Shown: positions 44,921 to 53,207 of the stretch, one piece after another
Numbering within the stretch: the first letter of the stretch is position 1
Layout: every line of letters begins with the position of its first letter
Assembly: GCA_004557975.1 (NCBI GenBank)
Contig: SFEV01000001.1
Span: 62,001-126,000 of the forward strand
Direction: 5' to 3'
DNA length: 64,000 bases
Origin: Lachnospiraceae bacterium
GTDB lineage: Bacteria > Bacillota > Clostridia > Lachnospirales > Lachnospiraceae
Program-made: the position numbers and the translations under genes
Notes under the pieces: generated by a model
Database searches by the model: none
The model's input: the letters and a program-made list of their open reading frames with translations, nothing else
What the model was told of the DNA's origin: nothing

Positions 44921-46219
44921 CTACTCTTCGTCGTCCGCCTGCTGCGGATTATGCTCAATCTCTATCCTGGAATTCATATCGTAAAAACCGACCGTATTCT
45001 TCGTGGAAAAAACAGTCAGGCTGCACGCATCGTACAGTCTGTGATACACAGTAAAATCCCCGTCCCTGTATCCTGTCAGACCGAATGATATCAGATATTC
45101 ACCGCCCTGGAGATCCACCCGCTGGGTATAGGTAACAATGTCTGTCTCCCCTGCTTTCCGGGGCTGAACAGTAATATGTTCAAACATCGTGTTGGTTCCT
45201 GTGATTTCCGTACCGCGCATATCCTTGATTGTGTATGCAAAAATAGGATCATCGATATCCTCATGGTAACGGATTTTCACCTTCATCGTAAAGGTCGAAC
45301 CCTTTTCAATGGTGTTCGTGGGAAGTCCATTCTCATCCAGCAGCATAAATCCCACCATTTCCGCCTTCTTGTCTCCGTATTCCAGCGCGTTGGGATTCAT
45401 CTCAAATGGTGTAATCCAGCCTTTCCTGTCTGCAGGAATATTCTGACCATGAATCTGCTGTTCTCCCGCCTCCGGTCCCTGGTGGACAATCAGGCGCTTA
45501 TACAGGTCAACCATCTCTTTCGGGCTGCCTGTATCCATCACCTTTCCGTGATCCAGCAAAATGACCCGGTCGCAGTATTTGCTGATGCTGTTCAGGTCAT
45601 GGCTGACAAACAGAATCGTCTTGCCCTCTTTTTTGAAATCCTCAAACTTGCGGTAGCACTTTGCCTGAAAGAATACATCTCCCACAGAAAGAGCCTCATC
45701 CACAATGAGAATCTCCGGATCAATGTTGATGGCGACAGCAAAAGCCAGCCGGACAAACATACCACTTGAGTACATCTTCACCGGCTGGTTTACAAAATCC
45801 CCAATATCTGCAAAAGCCAGGATGTTTTCCAGCCTGGCGTCAATTTCTTCTTCAGAAAATCCCATCATAGTACCATTCAGATATACGTTCTCTATCCCGG
45901 TGTACTCCATATTAAAACCGGCACCCAGCTCCAGAAGTGCGGAAATCCGGCCATTCACGGTCACCTCACCGTCTGTCGGATTCAGCACACCGGTGATAAT
46001 CTTCAGGAGTGTCGATTTGCCTGCGCCGTTTGTTCCGATGATGCCGATGGTTTCTCCCCGGGCAATATCAAAACTGATATCCTGCAGGGCATAGTGCTCA
46101 CGGTAGCACTTTCTCCGTGTCAGGCCGAGACTCTCCTTCAGGCGGTCAGAGGGTCTGTCATACAGTTTATACATCTTTTTCACATGATCCACATGGATTG
46201 CGATATCATTATTCACCAT
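44921..46219 (-). CDS. wzt: Wzt, polysaccharide ABC exporter ATPase with C-terminal binding domain
   Basis: ATP-binding subunit of a Wzm/Wzt-type exporter, 432 residues. The ATPase domain (1-250) has Walker A GTNGAGKST (62-70), the YSSGM signature (150-154) and Walker B EILIVDEAL (169-177). The C-terminal domain (about 285-432) is a Wzt_C-type beta-sandwich (TMKVKIRYHEDIDDPIFAYTIKD...YLISFGL), the part that in O9a binds the capped polymer end. The start follows AGGAGATATT. It lies 145 bp after wzm; the gap contains hairpins. Confidence 0.94.
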   Translation of the reverse strand: MVNNDIAIHVDHVKKMYKLYDRPSDRLKESLGLTRRKCYREHYALQDISFDIARGETIGIIGTNGAGKSTLLKIITGVLNPTDGEVTVNGRISALLELGAGFNMEYTGIENVYLNGTMMGFSEEEIDARLENILAFADIGDFVNQPVKMYSSGMFVRLAFAVAINIDPEILIVDEALSVGDVFFQAKCYRKFEDFKKEGKTILFVSHDLNSISKYCDRVILLDHGKVMDTGSPKEMVDLYKRLIVHQGPEAGEQQIHGQNIPADRKGWITPFEMNPNALEYGDKKAEMVGFMLLDENGLPTNTIEKGSTFTMKVKIRYHEDIDDPIFAYTIKDMRGTEITGTNTMFEHITVQPRKAGETDIVTYTQRVDLQGGEYLISFGLTGYRDGDFTVYHRLYDACSLTVFSTKNTVGFYDMNSRIEIEHNPQQADDEE

Positions 46220-46234
46220 AATATCTCCTGTCTG

Positions 46235-46281
46235 TCAAGCGGATATTCGCAATTCGCTTCGCTGCTTGCTCATAACCGAAT
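46235..46281 (-). repeat. Leader element before wzt, similar to the one before rmlB
   Basis: The stretch from TCAAGCGGATATTC to ACCGAA on the plus strand aligns with 49021-49067 before rmlB at roughly three quarters of positions. On the RNA strand it can form a short stem AAGCG/CGCTT just upstream of the ribosome-binding site. Confidence 0.6.
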
Positions 46282-46320
46282 AACTGCTTCGGTTAAATTT
46301 ACGGTGCCAGGACCGGCACC
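46273..46320 (-). other. Two hairpins between wzm and wzt
   Basis: Minus-strand hairpins: GGTGCC/GGCACC with a 6-nt loop (46303-46320) and TAACCGAA/TTCGGTTA with a 7-nt loop (46273-46295). The first has no T-run, so it may be an mRNA processing or attenuation site and not a full terminator. Confidence 0.5.
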
Positions 46321-46364
46321 TCTTCCGGCTGTGATTTGAGTACTTCATTCCCGTCAGACATGAC

Positions 46365-47177
46365 TCAGAGCACATCTGCGAAGTGAACCTTCAAACGTCT
46401 GAAAACCCATGTTCCAAAGGCAAAGGCGCCCAGCGTAAAGCACCAGAAATAAACGGTCCACAGCGGGTGCTCCCAGAACCAGGTTTTGTTGATAAACGCA
46501 TCACGATAGCCTGATACAACGTAGTATACGGGATTCAGCTTCAGAATTCTGCAGATCAGAGGATATCGCACGAGGCGGTCCTCCGCCACCCACATAATCG
46601 GTGTCAGCCAGATACCAATCTGCAGACCGATGCTGATGATCTGGGAAAGGTCGCGGAAAAATACGACCACAGCGCTGGTCATATAACACAGACCGAGCAC
46701 CAGCAGCAACAGACCGAAAGAATAGTACAGAAGCTGCAGATAGTACAGATCAGGAAATCTTCCGTAAAAGCAGTAAAGCACAATGATAAAACATACAAAA
46801 AATATGTGGACAAAAAGTGCAGAAATCAGCTTCACCACAGGAAGCACACTGATATTGAAGACCACCTTTTTGACAAGATAGCTGTATTCAATCATGGAAT
46901 TCGTGCCGCCGATCAGCGCATCCTGGAAAAAGAACCACGGAACAATGCCTGCCACGAGATACAGGACAAACGGCACTGCCAGCGTACTGTTGTCGGACCG
47001 GAAACCAACCTCAAATACAAACCAGTATACGAGAACTGTCACGACAGGCTGAACAAACGCCCATATTATTCCAAAATACGACCCGGCAAATTTCGTCCGG
47101 AAATCATTTTTTGCCAGCTTATAAATCATTCTCCGGTTCCGATACAGCTCTTCCGGCAAAGAAAGCAAACTTTTCAT
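46365..47177 (-). CDS. wzm: Wzm, polysaccharide ABC exporter permease
   Basis: ABC-2-type membrane subunit, 270 residues with six membrane segments. It has the N-terminal amphipathic KNDFRTKFAGSYFGIIWAFVQP motif typical of Wzm/TagG/RgpC permeases and ends near FRRLKVHFADVL. It pairs with Wzt to flip completed lipid-linked polymer. It starts after AGGAGTTTTT, 12 bp behind rmlC. Confidence 0.94.
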   Translation of the reverse strand: MKSLLSLPEELYRNRRMIYKLAKNDFRTKFAGSYFGIIWAFVQPVVTVLVYWFVFEVGFRSDNSTLAVPFVLYLVAGIVPWFFFQDALIGGTNSMIEYSYLVKKVVFNISVLPVVKLISALFVHIFFVCFIIVLYCFYGRFPDLYYLQLLYYSFGLLLLVLGLCYMTSAVVVFFRDLSQIISIGLQIGIWLTPIMWVAEDRLVRYPLICRILKLNPVYYVVSGYRDAFINKTWFWEHPLWTVYFWCFTLGAFAFGTWVFRRLKVHFADVL

Positions 47178-47189
47178 AAAAACTCCTGT

Positions 47190-47753
47190 TTACAGATTTC
47201 TTGATTTCCTATACTCCCGGAAGCTTCCGTTTACTTTATCCTTGTCAGAAAGCAGAAGCTCCATGTCCTCTGTAATCGGCCAGTTCACACCGATATCGGG
47301 ATCATCGTACCGCAGACCGCCCTCATCGTTGGGATGATAAAATTCCGTACACTTGTACGCAAACTCCGCATAATCAGAAAGCACAAGAAAACCGTGTGCA
47401 AAATTTTTCGGAATAAAAAACTGCTTTTTATTCTCCGCAGAAAGAACAACACCGTACCACTGCCCGAATGTGGGGGATCCCTCGCGAAGATCAACCGCTA
47501 CATCATAAACCTCTCCCGACAGGACGCGCACCAGCTTGTCCTGCGGAAAGTTAATCTGGAAATGCAGACCGCGCAGAACACCTTTTTTTGATGCGGACTG
47601 GTTATCCTGAACAAAAATCTGATCAATCCCTGCCGCCTTGTAATCGTTATAATTGTATGTCTCCATAAAATAGCCGCGCGCATCTCCAAATACGGTCGGC
47701 GTAATAATTTTCAGACCTTCAATATGGCATGTCTCCACTGTAATCTTGCCCAT
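47190..47753 (-). CDS. rmlC: dTDP-4-dehydrorhamnose 3,5-epimerase
   Basis: Third enzyme of dTDP-L-rhamnose synthesis, 187 residues, cupin fold. It shows DARGYFMETYN, NQSASKKGVLRGLHFQ with the catalytic His, VYDVAVDLREGSPTFGQW, and FAHGFLVLSDYAEFAYKC. The start at 47753 follows AAAGGAGCAGAATT. Between it and rmlB are 165 nt without another gene. rmlA and rmlD are not in this window. Confidence 0.96.
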   Translation of the reverse strand: MGKITVETCHIEGLKIITPTVFGDARGYFMETYNYNDYKAAGIDQIFVQDNQSASKKGVLRGLHFQINFPQDKLVRVLSGEVYDVAVDLREGSPTFGQWYGVVLSAENKKQFFIPKNFAHGFLVLSDYAEFAYKCTEFYHPNDEGGLRYDDPDIGVNWPITEDMELLLSDKDKVNGSFREYRKSRNL

Positions 47754-47918
47754 AATTCTGCTCCTTTCTTCTGCTGTGACTTTCTCTGTCTGCTTTGCGC
47801 ATTGTACCTGTCCCTTCCGCCCGGTATCCTGGCGCAGAAAGAACATATGAACAGAAAGGTTGCCGCAGACAGACGCAAAGCCCGTTCTGTCCTGCGGCAG
47901 CCCGTTAAATACTTTATA

Positions 47919-48998
47919 TTATTTCTGATACATCTCTTCGTAATACTTCTGATAATCGCCGCTGGTCACATTCTTCATCCAGTCCTCATTCTCAAAAAAC
48001 CATTTAATTGTCCTGCGAATTCCTTCTTCGAACATGGTCTCCGGTTCCCAGCCGACTTCGGCACGGATCTTGTCCGGCGCAATTGCATAGCGGCGGTCAT
48101 GTCCCTTGCGGTCCGTCACGTATGTGATCAGGTCTTCACTGACAAGCGCTTTTCTCGGATCACCCTCCGGCAGCATTTCCTGAAGCGTATCCAGAATAAT
48201 ATGGATAATCTGAATATTCTGTTTTTCATTGTGGCCGCCGATATTGTACGTCTCGAACAGCCGGCCCTTTTCCTGTACCATGTCAATTCCCTTGGCATGA
48301 TCCTCAACGTACAGCCAGTCACGCACATTTTTCCCGTCACCGTATACGGGAAGCTTTTTGCCGTGCAGCGCATTGTTGATAATCAGAGGAATCAGCTTCT
48401 CCGGGAACTGGTATGGCCCGTAATTGTTGCTGCAGTTCGTAATATTGGCCGGAAAACGGTACGTATCCATATAGGATTTCACCAGCATATCAGAAGATGC
48501 CTTGCTGGCCGAATACGGGCTGTGGGGATCATACGGGGTCGTCTCATAAAAGAATTCCCCCTCATTTTCCAGAGAACCGTACACCTCATCCGTGGAAACG
48601 TGCAGGAACTTCTTGTCCTCTTTGAATGTGCCGTCCGGAAGCTCCCATGCTGCCTTGGCTGCATTGAGCATTACCAGTGTACCGAGCACATTTGTCTTCA
48701 CAAATACCTCCGGATTGCGGATACTGCGGTCCACATGGCTCTCCGCCGCGAAATGAACCACACGGTCAATATCATTCTCATCAAAAATTTTATTGATTGC
48801 CTCGGAATCACAGATATCGGCGCGGATGAACTGATAATTGTCCCTGCCCTCAATATCTTTCAGATTCTCCAGATTTCCTGCATACGTAAGCTTATCAACA
48901 TTGATAATCCTGATGGTGTCACCATATTTTCTGAACATATAGTGTATATAATTGGAACCGATAAAGCCTGCTCCCCCTGTAACGAGATACGTTCTCAT
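47919..48998 (-). CDS. rmlB: dTDP-glucose 4,6-dehydratase
   Basis: Makes dTDP-4-keto-6-deoxyglucose, the branch point for rhamnose (RmlC) and Fuc4N (WecE). 359 residues, extended SDR. It has TGGAGFIGSNYI for NAD+, HFAAESHVDRSI, VSTDEVYGSL, YSASKASSD with the Tyr-x3-Lys pair and NNYGPYQFPEKLIPL. AGGAGG lies 6 nt before the ATG at 48998. It is the first gene behind the promoter at 49109-49137 and opens the polysaccharide operon. Confidence 0.97.
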   Translation of the reverse strand: MRTYLVTGGAGFIGSNYIHYMFRKYGDTIRIINVDKLTYAGNLENLKDIEGRDNYQFIRADICDSEAINKIFDENDIDRVVHFAAESHVDRSIRNPEVFVKTNVLGTLVMLNAAKAAWELPDGTFKEDKKFLHVSTDEVYGSLENEGEFFYETTPYDPHSPYSASKASSDMLVKSYMDTYRFPANITNCSNNYGPYQFPEKLIPLIINNALHGKKLPVYGDGKNVRDWLYVEDHAKGIDMVQEKGRLFETYNIGGHNEKQNIQIIHIILDTLQEMLPEGDPRKALVSEDLITYVTDRKGHDRRYAIAPDKIRAEVGWEPETMFEEGIRRTIKWFFENEDWMKNVTSGDYQKYYEEMYQK

Positions 48999-49020
48999 AA
49001 TCATCCTCCTGGTCATTTGG

Positions 49021-49067
49021 TCAAACGGATATTCACAGTCCGTTTCTCTGTCTGCCCCCGACCGAAC
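49021..49067 (-). repeat. Leader element before rmlB (partner of the one before wzt)
   Basis: Contains a perfect AAACGGA/TCCGTTT hairpin (49022-49044) just upstream of the ribosome-binding site. The matching stem before wzt is AAGCG/CGCTT, so one base pair has changed on both sides. Confidence 0.6.
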
Positions 49068-49108
49068 GGCCATCTGCCCGGCACATTTCAGTCAAAAGTC
49101 TGTTATTC

Positions 49109-49137
49109 AGTATAACATTAATCCCATGCAAATTCAA
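49109..49137 (-). promoter_or_regulatory. Promoter of the rmlB-led polysaccharide operon
   Basis: TTGAAT (49132-49137), 17-bp spacer and TATACT (49109-49114) on the minus strand. It gives a leader of about 105 nt before rmlB. It lies just after the stop of the first deacetylase gene. Confidence 0.85.
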
Positions 49138-49161
49138 TATCCTGCGGGGTATTACTTTCTC

Positions 49162-50613
49162 TTACATTTCCGGCACTGGCGTCGGTCTTGAACTGTCCCA
49201 GACATCGCCGACATCAAAAAGATCGCTGAGAAGCTCCGGATTGTAATACATCCGGTAGCCGTCCAGATTTCTCCGCCCCTGGCGCATAAAGGTATCCCCA
49301 AACTGCACCCAGTTCTTTGAAGAATCCACGTTGCAGAATATATTGAAGCCCTTCTCCTTCAGATACCGGAAATATTCATTCTCCTGCGTATACGGCTGCC
49401 AGTCTCCAATGTCGGCACCAAATGCAAAGATAATCACATCCGTGTCTCCCACAACCGTCTCGACATTGTCAAGCCAGCGCTGCGTATCTTGCTTCGTGCC
49501 GTCAAGCCCTTTCGCCAGAGGTGAAATATGTCCCCACGTATGGCTGGCAAACTCCCAGCCGTCCGCACGCATGGCTTCGGCAACCGCTTTCGCCTGGTCT
49601 ACCTCGTTCTGCCATGCCGCCTCATCAAAGTCGGGATGCTCATCAAAAAATTTCTGCTGGTACTGCGTCACTCTTGAGGCTTCCCTGGTGCGGTACACCT
49701 CATCGGTGCGATAGCCGAGCACGCCCTCATAACCGGTCAGGGCAAGGATTCCTTTATGTCCGTGATATGAGAAATCAGGATGCTCATCCACAAAAGTATC
49801 AATCCACGGCACCATATCGTAATCCCCCACGGAAATACTGCCGTCATCTTCCACATACGTCGTTTTCACATCGCCATTCTCATCTAGAATCAGCTTCTGT
49901 GCAAATCCGTCGCCGTCCATGTAATGGTAATAGCTCACATCATCCTGGGACAGGACAAAGGGCGTCCTGCCCGGCGGCAGAAGGATCTCGCCGCGGGATA
50001 CGGTATCGTCCTCATTGACTGTGCACATGTCATGAAGGCTCACCATCACATATCCTTTCTCGTACATGGACTGCATGATCGCCGAAAATTCACTCATGGT
50101 CGTCATCACCTGATTATAACCGGCCTCCTTGCTGTCCCCGTCAAAGGCCTTTGACGTATCCTTAATCATTGTATGGAAAAAAACATGGGTAATCTGATCA
50201 AGGGGATACGCCTGGCAGGAAGCGCGAACCGCCTCATATCCTGCCGCTGCATCCTGCATCGCCTGACTGCCCGTGTACAGTGAGGAAGACTGCAGAAACG
50301 CAATCGCCCCCTCATAATTATACTGCGCTGCCATGTGATCAGCCTGTGCAATCAGATCAGCTTCCGTTCCTGACGGCTTTGCAGCACTGTCCCCGATCCC
50401 TGTTTCATTCTGCAGCACATTCTCTTCAATCAGCGATGACTGCCTTTTTTCTGTTTTCTTCTGTTTCAGTCCCGGTATCACTGCATCCTTCACCAGCACC
50501 ACTGCCAGAAAAACAATAATAAGCACAAGCAGGGCTATCACGCATTTCATGATCAGTTCATTTCTTCTTCGTTTTGCCCTGCGCTGTTTCAGTTTCAAAT
50601 CTCTGTCTTCCAT
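49162..50613 (-). CDS. Membrane-anchored polysaccharide deacetylase-like protein
   Basis: A 483-residue protein with one N-terminal membrane anchor (about 22-42) after a basic cytoplasmic stretch, a short helical region (TEADLIAQADHMAAQYNYEGAIAFLQ) and an extracellular NodB-type domain. The first metal motif is SQDDVSYY and the second is SHTWGH. A C-terminal MYYNPELLSDLFDV segment is shared with the paralogue upstream. It should remove N-acetyl groups from peptidoglycan or the surface polymer. AGGAGG precedes the start at 50613, 47 bp behind the paralogue gene. Confidence 0.85.
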   Translation of the reverse strand: MEDRDLKLKQRRAKRRRNELIMKCVIALLVLIIVFLAVVLVKDAVIPGLKQKKTEKRQSSLIEENVLQNETGIGDSAAKPSGTEADLIAQADHMAAQYNYEGAIAFLQSSSLYTGSQAMQDAAAGYEAVRASCQAYPLDQITHVFFHTMIKDTSKAFDGDSKEAGYNQVMTTMSEFSAIMQSMYEKGYVMVSLHDMCTVNEDDTVSRGEILLPPGRTPFVLSQDDVSYYHYMDGDGFAQKLILDENGDVKTTYVEDDGSISVGDYDMVPWIDTFVDEHPDFSYHGHKGILALTGYEGVLGYRTDEVYRTREASRVTQYQQKFFDEHPDFDEAAWQNEVDQAKAVAEAMRADGWEFASHTWGHISPLAKGLDGTKQDTQRWLDNVETVVGDTDVIIFAFGADIGDWQPYTQENEYFRYLKEKGFNIFCNVDSSKNWVQFGDTFMRQGRRNLDGYRMYYNPELLSDLFDVGDVWDSSRPTPVPEM

Positions 50614-50660
50614 AAACCCTCCTGCTGCCCTCTGCAGCTCTCCTGATGCACTCCGGCATC

Positions 50661-52967
50661 TCAGATCGGCGGAACAGAGGACGGACGCAGCGGATCCCAT
50701 GCCCTGCTAACGTCAAACAGATCGCTTAGCATATCCGGATTGTAATACATCCGGTAGCCATCCACGTTCCGTCTTGACTGGCGCACATAATCCGTACCTA
50801 CCTGCAGCCAGTACTGTGCCGAATCGACACCGCAGTAAAAATTGAATCCCGCCTGTTTCAGATACTGAAATCTGTCTCCGGAATAATTCTCCCATCCGCA
50901 GATGTCTCCGCCGAAGGCATAGATCATTGTATCAGTCTCTCCGATCAGAGGCTCCACCCATGATTCCCATCTGTCCGTATCCTGGACAAATAAGGCCCAC
51001 GGAACTCCGTTGGTTTCATGCATGTTCTGATGTCCCCAGGTATGGCTGGCAAACTTCCAGCCGTTTCTTTTCATGGCGTTCGCCACCTTCTCTGCCTCCC
51101 TGCACTCTTTCTCCCATGCGGCCTCATCAAAGCCTCCCGGATAGGAATCGAAAAACATCTGCTGCTGTACCGTCACCCGTCCTTCTTCTTTTGTCTTGTA
51201 CACTTCATCCGTCCGGTATCCGAGAATGCCCTCATAGCCGGTCAGCGCAACATACCCCTTTGCACCACGGTACGAAAAGTCAGGATGTTTTTCCACAAAG
51301 CGGTCAATCAGTGGAACCATATCGTAATCACCGACTGAAATACTGCCATCATCCTCAATATATTCGTTTTTCACATCTCCGTTCTGGTCTACAATCAGCC
51401 GGCTGGCAAATCCATGTCCGTCCATATAGTGATAGTAGCTCACGTCGTCCTGCGACAGCACGAACGGAATCTTGTCCGGAGGCAGCATGATATCCTGGGC
51501 AGCAAAGGTTTTGCCGCCATTTCCGTCATCCGTTTCCGACACAATATCTGACAGAAATACCATCACATATCCTTTCTGGTACATCTGCTCTATAATACTG
51601 TTGAACTCATGTTCCGTCACCATGAACTGGTTAAATCCGCCTTCATATTCATCTCCGTCGAAGGCCTTTTTCGGATCATGGATCAGTGTATGGAAAAAAA
51701 TATGCGTCACCTTATCTGCCGGATACGGGACGCAGGCGTTTTTCTTCTCAGCATAACCGGCGACGGCCGTCTGCAGCTCCTGATTTTCCTCATAATCCTC
51801 TGCACTCTTCAGCAAAGCGATCGCCCGGTCATAATCATACTGCATCGCCATCCGGTCTGCCTGCGCCTTCAGCTCCTCCGGTGTCAGAGCCGAAGCTTCT
51901 CCATCCTGTGCGCCGTCTCCGCCCTGCGCATCATTGCCGCCTGGCGAATCCTCTCCGCCCTGCGCATCATTACCGCCTGGCGAATCCTCTCCGCCCTGCG
52001 CATCATTGCCGCTAGGCGAGCCCTCTCCGCTCTGCGTATCATTACCGCTTGGCGAGCCGCTTTCATCCTGCGCATCCCCGTCAGCATCCTTATCCAGACT
52101 GCCTGCCGCAATCTCCTGCTTTCTTCTGGCTTCCTCTGCCATGCGCTCCGCGCCTGTCATCTTCGTTCCATGTCCAAGAAGAACCTCATAAATCAATGCT
52201 GCGATCAGCAGAACAATCAGAATCCCCAGCACACCCACAAGCATGCGCATTCTGGATTCATTCTCCCGCTCCCGCCTGCGCTTGGTCACTGCAGCATCCT
52301 TCGCCTGTCCTTCCGGAAGCTCCCGTATCATCTCTCTGGGAGATGGTCCTGACGGTACTTTTCTCCTGCGCGGTGCTGCAGACTGCGCCTTTCCTTTTTT
52401 TGCCGATGTTTCCCGTGGCTTCTCTTTGGCTTTGGCTGTGGTTCTGTCCCTGTCCGCAGCAGCTGCACTCTTATCCGTAAACTGCCTGAAATGCCGCACT
52501 CTGCTCTGGTTATCTGTACTTCGTCCACGCGGTGTACCTTCATCACGCCCTGAGGATCTCACACTCATCCTGCTGACCTTACTTTTTTCAGGCGATGAAA
52601 GCTTCTCTGTTCCTTCACGATTTTCTCCAGCCTGCTCATTATCCGTATCTTTTCTGCCTGCATGAACTGTATCCGCATGACTCTGCTCTGTATTTACTTT
52701 GCCTGCATGGACTGTATCCGCATGACTCTGCTCTGTATTGACTTTGCCTGCATGGACTGTATCCGCATAATTCTCCTCTGTATTTACTTTGCCTGCATGG
52801 ACTGTATCCGCATAATTCTCCTCTGTATTTACTTTGCATGCATGAACTGTATCCACATGACTCTGCTCTGTATTGACTTTGTCTGTGTTTGCCGCATCCG
52901 CATGATCCGGTTCTGCATAATCTCTGTCCCGGCTCTGCCTGGCAGTCAGCTTTTTCTCATCATCCAT
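50661..52967 (-). CDS. Membrane-anchored polysaccharide deacetylase-like protein with two repeat tracts
   Basis: A 768-residue paralogue of the next gene. Residues 30-104 are five copies of a 15-residue unit (KVNTEQSHADTVHAG) in the predicted cytoplasmic part. A basic stretch, a membrane segment (about 243-263), an acidic Gly/Asp/Ser repeat (304-351), a helical region and the NodB-type domain follow. Metal motifs: SQDDVSYY (505-512) and His642/His646 in SHTWGH. The start at 52967 has AGGGGGG 10 nt upstream; a TTG seven codons earlier is less likely. It has its own promoter (53026-53054) and is probably co-transcribed with the second deacetylase. Confidence 0.85.
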   Translation of the reverse strand: MDDEKKLTARQSRDRDYAEPDHADAANTDKVNTEQSHVDTVHACKVNTEENYADTVHAGKVNTEENYADTVHAGKVNTEQSHADTVHAGKVNTEQSHADTVHAGRKDTDNEQAGENREGTEKLSSPEKSKVSRMSVRSSGRDEGTPRGRSTDNQSRVRHFRQFTDKSAAAADRDRTTAKAKEKPRETSAKKGKAQSAAPRRRKVPSGPSPREMIRELPEGQAKDAAVTKRRRERENESRMRMLVGVLGILIVLLIAALIYEVLLGHGTKMTGAERMAEEARRKQEIAAGSLDKDADGDAQDESGSPSGNDTQSGEGSPSGNDAQGGEDSPGGNDAQGGEDSPGGNDAQGGDGAQDGEASALTPEELKAQADRMAMQYDYDRAIALLKSAEDYEENQELQTAVAGYAEKKNACVPYPADKVTHIFFHTLIHDPKKAFDGDEYEGGFNQFMVTEHEFNSIIEQMYQKGYVMVFLSDIVSETDDGNGGKTFAAQDIMLPPDKIPFVLSQDDVSYYHYMDGHGFASRLIVDQNGDVKNEYIEDDGSISVGDYDMVPLIDRFVEKHPDFSYRGAKGYVALTGYEGILGYRTDEVYKTKEEGRVTVQQQMFFDSYPGGFDEAAWEKECREAEKVANAMKRNGWKFASHTWGHQNMHETNGVPWALFVQDTDRWESWVEPLIGETDTMIYAFGGDICGWENYSGDRFQYLKQAGFNFYCGVDSAQYWLQVGTDYVRQSRRNVDGYRMYYNPDMLSDLFDVSRAWDPLRPSSVPPI
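51915..52058 (-). repeat. In-frame 36-bp repeats in the larger deacetylase gene
   Basis: Four units encoding (G/D)SP(S/G)GNDAQGGE, just outside the membrane segment. Confidence 0.85.
52656..52880 (-). repeat. Five in-frame 45-bp repeats in the larger deacetylase gene
   Basis: Near-identical 45-bp units encoding KVNTE(Q/E)(S/N)(H/Y)ADTVHAG. Two units have ENY and three have QSH variants. The repeats are continuous, with no unique spacers, so they are coding and not CRISPR. Confidence 0.92.
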
Positions 52968-53025
52968 TTTCTTTTGTCCCCCCTGCAAAAAGCCTGAAAA
53001 ATCGCGCTTTCCGCTTCTTTCCTAT

Positions 53026-53054
53026 AGCATAGTTGATCGCCGTTCTTTTGTCAA
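53026..53054 (-). promoter_or_regulatory. Promoter of the deacetylase pair
   Basis: TTGACA (53049-53054), 17-bp spacer and TATGCT (53026-53031) on the minus strand. Confidence 0.82.
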
Positions 53055-53140
53055 TTACTCCCACTTTGCAATTCCTTAAGAAAAAATGAAAGGTGTTGTA
53101 AATTTTTCTTCGGAAACATTTTTTTCACTAAGATGACTTC

Positions 53141-53169
53141 TTTACTAAAATCAAATCCAATGGTATGAT
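53141..53169 (+). promoter_or_regulatory. Promoter of the TIGR01212 gene
   Basis: TTTACT (53141-53146), 17-bp spacer and TATGAT (53164-53169). Confidence 0.75.
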
Positions 53170-53207
53170 AAACAGGTGATTATCACTCCACAAGGAGCAT
53201 TGTTCAG

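Noticed and set aside
47724..49115. Plus-strand frame (463 codons) opposite rmlB
   Set aside because: It covers rmlB on the other strand; no start signal and no recognisable domain.
52656..52880. Regular repeats as a CRISPR array
   Set aside because: The 45-bp units are contiguous with no unique spacers, stay in frame, and no cas gene is near. The same applies to the tracts at 15395 and 30031.
52662..52997. Hydrophobic, Cys-rich repeated frame on the plus strand
   Set aside because: It is the reverse reading of the 45-bp repeats of the deacetylase gene, which fits a coding frame with promoter and ribosome-binding site on the minus strand.
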